A stretch of 64,000 nt of DNA from Guadua angustifolia (taxonomy: Eukaryota; Streptophyta; Magnoliopsida; Poales; Poaceae), in contig CM070504.1 in NCBI GenBank assembly GCA_036346375.1, positions 9,917,890 to 9,981,889 of the forward strand. Reading direction: 5' to 3'. The notes beneath the pieces were generated by a model, which saw only the letters and a list, made by a program, of their open reading frames with translations, did no database searches and had not been told where the DNA came from. Below, one piece after another: positions 60,738-64,000 of this stretch. Position numbers and translations under genes: made by a program. Numbering within the stretch: position 1 is the first letter of the stretch; each line of letters opens with the position of its first letter.

Positions 60738-63700
60738 TGTAGGGTCGAGGATGCGCCTAGAGGGGGTGAATAGGCGTTTATAAAATCGATCGCTCACTAA
60801 TTCAATTCGCTCTAATCAACCCCTATGTCAAAACCTAATCAATTTATATATGCGGAAGCGATAAACTAGGTTTTGACAATTAAAGCCTAAATCAACTAGG
60901 CTCACTAGTGCACTAACTAATTTATGTCTCTAAACAAGAATTGCTATATTGAATAAACAAATTATACTAAGCAATTCTAATGCATTCAAGCAATTGATAA
61001 ATATTCAATAATAATGCATTCAAGCAATTGATAAATATTCAATAATGTAAAGTGCTTGAATATAAATGAGACAAGAGACAACCGATATTTTTCCGTGGTG
61101 TTCGGAGACTTGCCGGTCTCCCCTAGTCCACGTTGAGGCTAGCCCGACCACTCGGACCGGCTCCCGCTCGAGCACCCGCCTCTTTCCACTAGTCGTGGTT
61201 TTTCACGCTTGCGCATAGGCTCAACCCGAACCTTCACAAACTTGCCGGGGCTTCTCACACCTCGAGAGCTCCCGCGCACGACGCCTACGCCGTCTAGGAG
61301 TCGGCAACCTCCAAGAGTAACAAGCCGCTCCTTCGCTTGAACTTCACCGGGCACAACGAATGCGCTCCTCGGTGATCACCAAGTGCAACACATGCACAAG
61401 GCCTCCTCAAGTGCAACACATGCACAAGAGGTACCCAAACCACTTCCTAATTGCAACGAATGCAATAAGTCTCACTCTTAGCTCAAGAATCAAATGGGGA
61501 AGAGCAACACATGCACTTCACTCCCACAACCTCAAAACACAGCAACCACACTAGCCCCAAGCCCCCCAAGGGGGTATTTATAGCCTCCACCAAAGAAACT
61601 AGCCGTTGGGACAAGAAACGGGCAGCAATGAAAAAACACGGTCCGATCGGACCTCATCCGTCGGCGAGGACCTCACACCAACGGTCGGAAAACGCCGTTA
61701 TAATGGCGGTTGGACCGCCTGACCTCACTGTCGCACCATGAGGCAGGTCCAACCGCCTCTCTCCGTCCGACCGCCGATTCAACGCAGACAAAAACCAAAA
61801 CGCAACCGCAAATGCCCTCTCTGGAAAACATGTACAAGACGGGGGCGGTGCACCGCCGGCCGGTCCGACCGGACCAGGCCGGTCGACGCCCGCCACCACC
61901 ACGCACCGCCCATTGAAAACACAAACCGAGAAACCCAGTCAAACCCACGGCGGTGTGGCCGCACCAGGGCGGTCACACCGCCCTTCACACGCCGGTTGCA
62001 CCAACCCCGGCCGGTCGCATCATGAGCCTAGCGATCGCACCGCCACTTCAGCCGAGGCACACGCGAGGAAAAAATCACCTGCGGCCGGTCCGACCGGAAG
62101 GCTCCGGTGGCACCGCCAACTCGGCATAAACGCACCAAAAACAGCCTTTGGAAAATACACTTTGAAACCCTAAGGTCGGTTGCACCTCACGACAATTGGT
62201 CACACCACATGACGATTGGTCACACCGCTCAACAATTGGTCACACCACAATTAGGGTTAGCCACACCATGGTTGGTTGGACCGCTTGAGGTTGGTTGCAC
62301 CACAATTAGGGTTAGCACACCATGGCGGTTGCACCACATGACAATTGGTTGCACCACTCAAAGATTGGTCACACCGCACAATTATGGATTTTTCACAAAC
62401 TTTTTCTCCGAAGATCCAAATGCAATTCTTTGAGCCTCAAGATGATCAACACATGATCATACACCGTGCAAAACACATTTGCACCAATTTAGCCTAAGCT
62501 CAAAGAATTCAACCCAAATTGCGAAAACACAATTTCGCAATCAACTAAAGAACTATTTGCAAAAGCGTATTAAGCAAATCAAACTCGAGTTTATGAGATT
62601 AATCCCCTAGCCATGTGAAGGTCAACACAAGACCGGTCAACTTGCCAACACCGTTGCAAGCCCCACTCACATGCTCTCGAATTCGGACTCATAAACCTCG
62701 GTTTATTCGCAACGAACTTGCAAATAGCATAATAAACACATTTCATGCTTGAGCACTACTCTTTGCAACACATGCGAAGTCTAGCTCCAAGCAACATCAA
62801 TTCACGATGCATGAACTCTCTAATTGCAACACATGCAATTCTCTAGTTCCATGCAACACCAAAACCAACTCCACATCAAAACCAAATCAACCAGTATGAG
62901 CTCTTTACTGCAACACATGCAAGCCTCTAGCTCCATACAAACACATAAACACCAAATCGTGCTTGAGCTCTCTCCTTTGCAACACATGCAAAACTTAGCT
63001 CCAAGCAACGCCAAGGTTTTATAAAGATTTGTTTCGAACCAAAGCGTGAAGCTTCAACTAATGCAACACATGCAAAAGTGAACTCCACGCAAAAAGCCAA
63101 CGCACTAGCTTATCCTATTTGCAACACATGCAAATCAAAGCATAATCTGAAAACCAAATACAACCAAGCATAAGTTTAACCCATTCGCAACACATGCCAA
63201 ATGGTTAACCCTCATGCAAAAACCAAATCCAAATGGTTTGAGCTCGAGTGAAGCAGAATGAGATCACCAACACATGATGAAGCTCAAGCTAGGAACGACC
63301 CTCTTAATAGCACGGCGATAAAACCTTAGACTCAAAGACTACAAAAGTCCTTAGCCTATCTAATTATACCTTCGCTTGCCAAGACAAGCAATCCCTTTGG
63401 GGTCTTTTATGATTGACACTTGATTTCTCCCGGGATCATCACTCGACTCCTCTTGGGATCCACTCTTGGCGCCCATCAACTCATGATGCCGTCCTTGTCC
63501 CGTTTTCATCATCTCATTCATCTTTGGACCTAACTCAAACATAACTCAAGAAACTTGTTAGTCCAAGATGCATGGTTGTCTCAATTATCTCTTGCACTCC
63601 ATTAACACATAATGGATGCCTTTAGATCAATTGAGCACAACCTAAACCAATTGAAATGATTGTAAATGTGTCTTAAGTATAATAATGCAACACATGCGTA

Positions 63701-64000
63701 ATTATACTTAAGAACTATTCATTGTCCTCAATTAATCACGGAGCACCATCAACACATGATGAAGTGTTCTTTAATGATTAATAAGGCGAATGAACTCAAT
63801 TTAAATTATCATTTAAATTGATATGAGTATATATTAACTACACAAGTTTTCATATACTCATGTTGATGAGAAGTAATGATCCATTATATGTAAATTGTAT
63901 GGAAATGATCATTACTCTAAATCATCAACTATAGAATACACCCCACATGTATATGTGCATAAATATGATTGACTTAGAGATAATATGCACATATTCACTT
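60738..64000 (-). repeat. 5' LTR of the copia-like element (partial, runs off the window)
   Basis: Matches 52401-55660. About 460 bp more is expected beyond the window. It has the same order of features: a TATA box at 61575-61582, short repeats at 62190-62375, and the hairpin array at about 62440-63780. Confidence 0.88.
62440..63780. repeat. Array of imperfect hairpins with AACACAT loops (5' LTR copy)
   Basis: Same units and order as 54101-55450. The loops are conserved and small changes fall mostly in the arms or spacers, for example ACTGC in place of ACTCGC near 62908. Confidence 0.78.

Larger units (their letters stand above)
52401..64000 (-). mobile_element. Large copia-like LTR element with gag only; 5' LTR runs off the window
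   Basis: The minus-strand element has a 3' LTR at 52401-56126, internal DNA at 56127-60737 and a 5' LTR beginning at 60738 and cut by the window end. The gag style with a CCHC knuckle, the very long LTRs and the repeated polypurine tracts resemble SIRE/Maximus-type copia elements of grasses. No protease, integrase, RT or RNase H is recognisable in the 2.8 kb between the gag stop and the 3' LTR, so it looks non-autonomous. It is inserted in the 3' region of the Tat element; the left target duplication would be TTCCT, and its partner is outside the window. Confidence 0.82.

Overview
This window is nuclear DNA from a grass, most probably rice (Oryza) or a close relative. The signs are spliced plant genes, Stowaway, Tourist and Mutator-type miniature elements, L1-type LINEs, chromovirus and Tat-lineage Ty3/gypsy elements, and a very large copia-like LTR element. 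I could reconstruct three host genes exon by exon, all on the minus strand: a QWRF-motif microtubule protein (233-5549), a small secreted-peptide precursor whose locus is heavily invaded by transposons (36806-41093), and the sulfhydryl oxidase ERV1 (43045-45536).

Layout. 1-5.9 kb holds the QWRF gene and its leader. 5.9-12.4 kb is gene-free apart from four miniature elements. 12.4-19.4 kb is a 3.17-kb direct duplication whose copies are separated by a LINE 3' end. 19.4-27.2 kb is gene-free and holds LINE tails, a probable Helitron, a TRIM-like LTR and a Mutator-type MITE. 27.2-41.1 kb is the peptide-gene locus. It contains a frameshifted partial copy of the gene, a LINE, a complete 5.3-kb chromovirus with 5-bp target duplications, and two transposon-derived fillers in the first intron. 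41.4-42.6 kb is a PIF/Harbinger-type element containing a TRIM-like element. 43.0-45.5 kb is ERV1. 46-52.4 kb is a decayed Tat-lineage gypsy element interrupted by three solo LTRs and then by a copia-like element that runs from 52.4 kb past the window end.

The most striking pattern is that four direct host duplications (about 155 bp, 243 bp, 951 bp and 3.17 kb) each have a piece of retrotransposon exactly between the two copies. This fits repair of staggered double-strand breaks with captured filler, or aberrant LINE integration. Despite these events, the exons of the secreted-peptide gene still join into one open 122-residue precursor with a signal peptide and an Asp-Asp-Tyr motif.

A second unusual structure lies in the 3.7-kb LTRs of the terminal copia-like element. 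Each LTR carries an array of imperfect hairpins, about one per 55-85 bp in the core, nearly all with the same seven-base loop AACACAT. The same element has gag but no recognisable pol, and its internal region repeats a motif matching the LTR/primer-binding-site junction.
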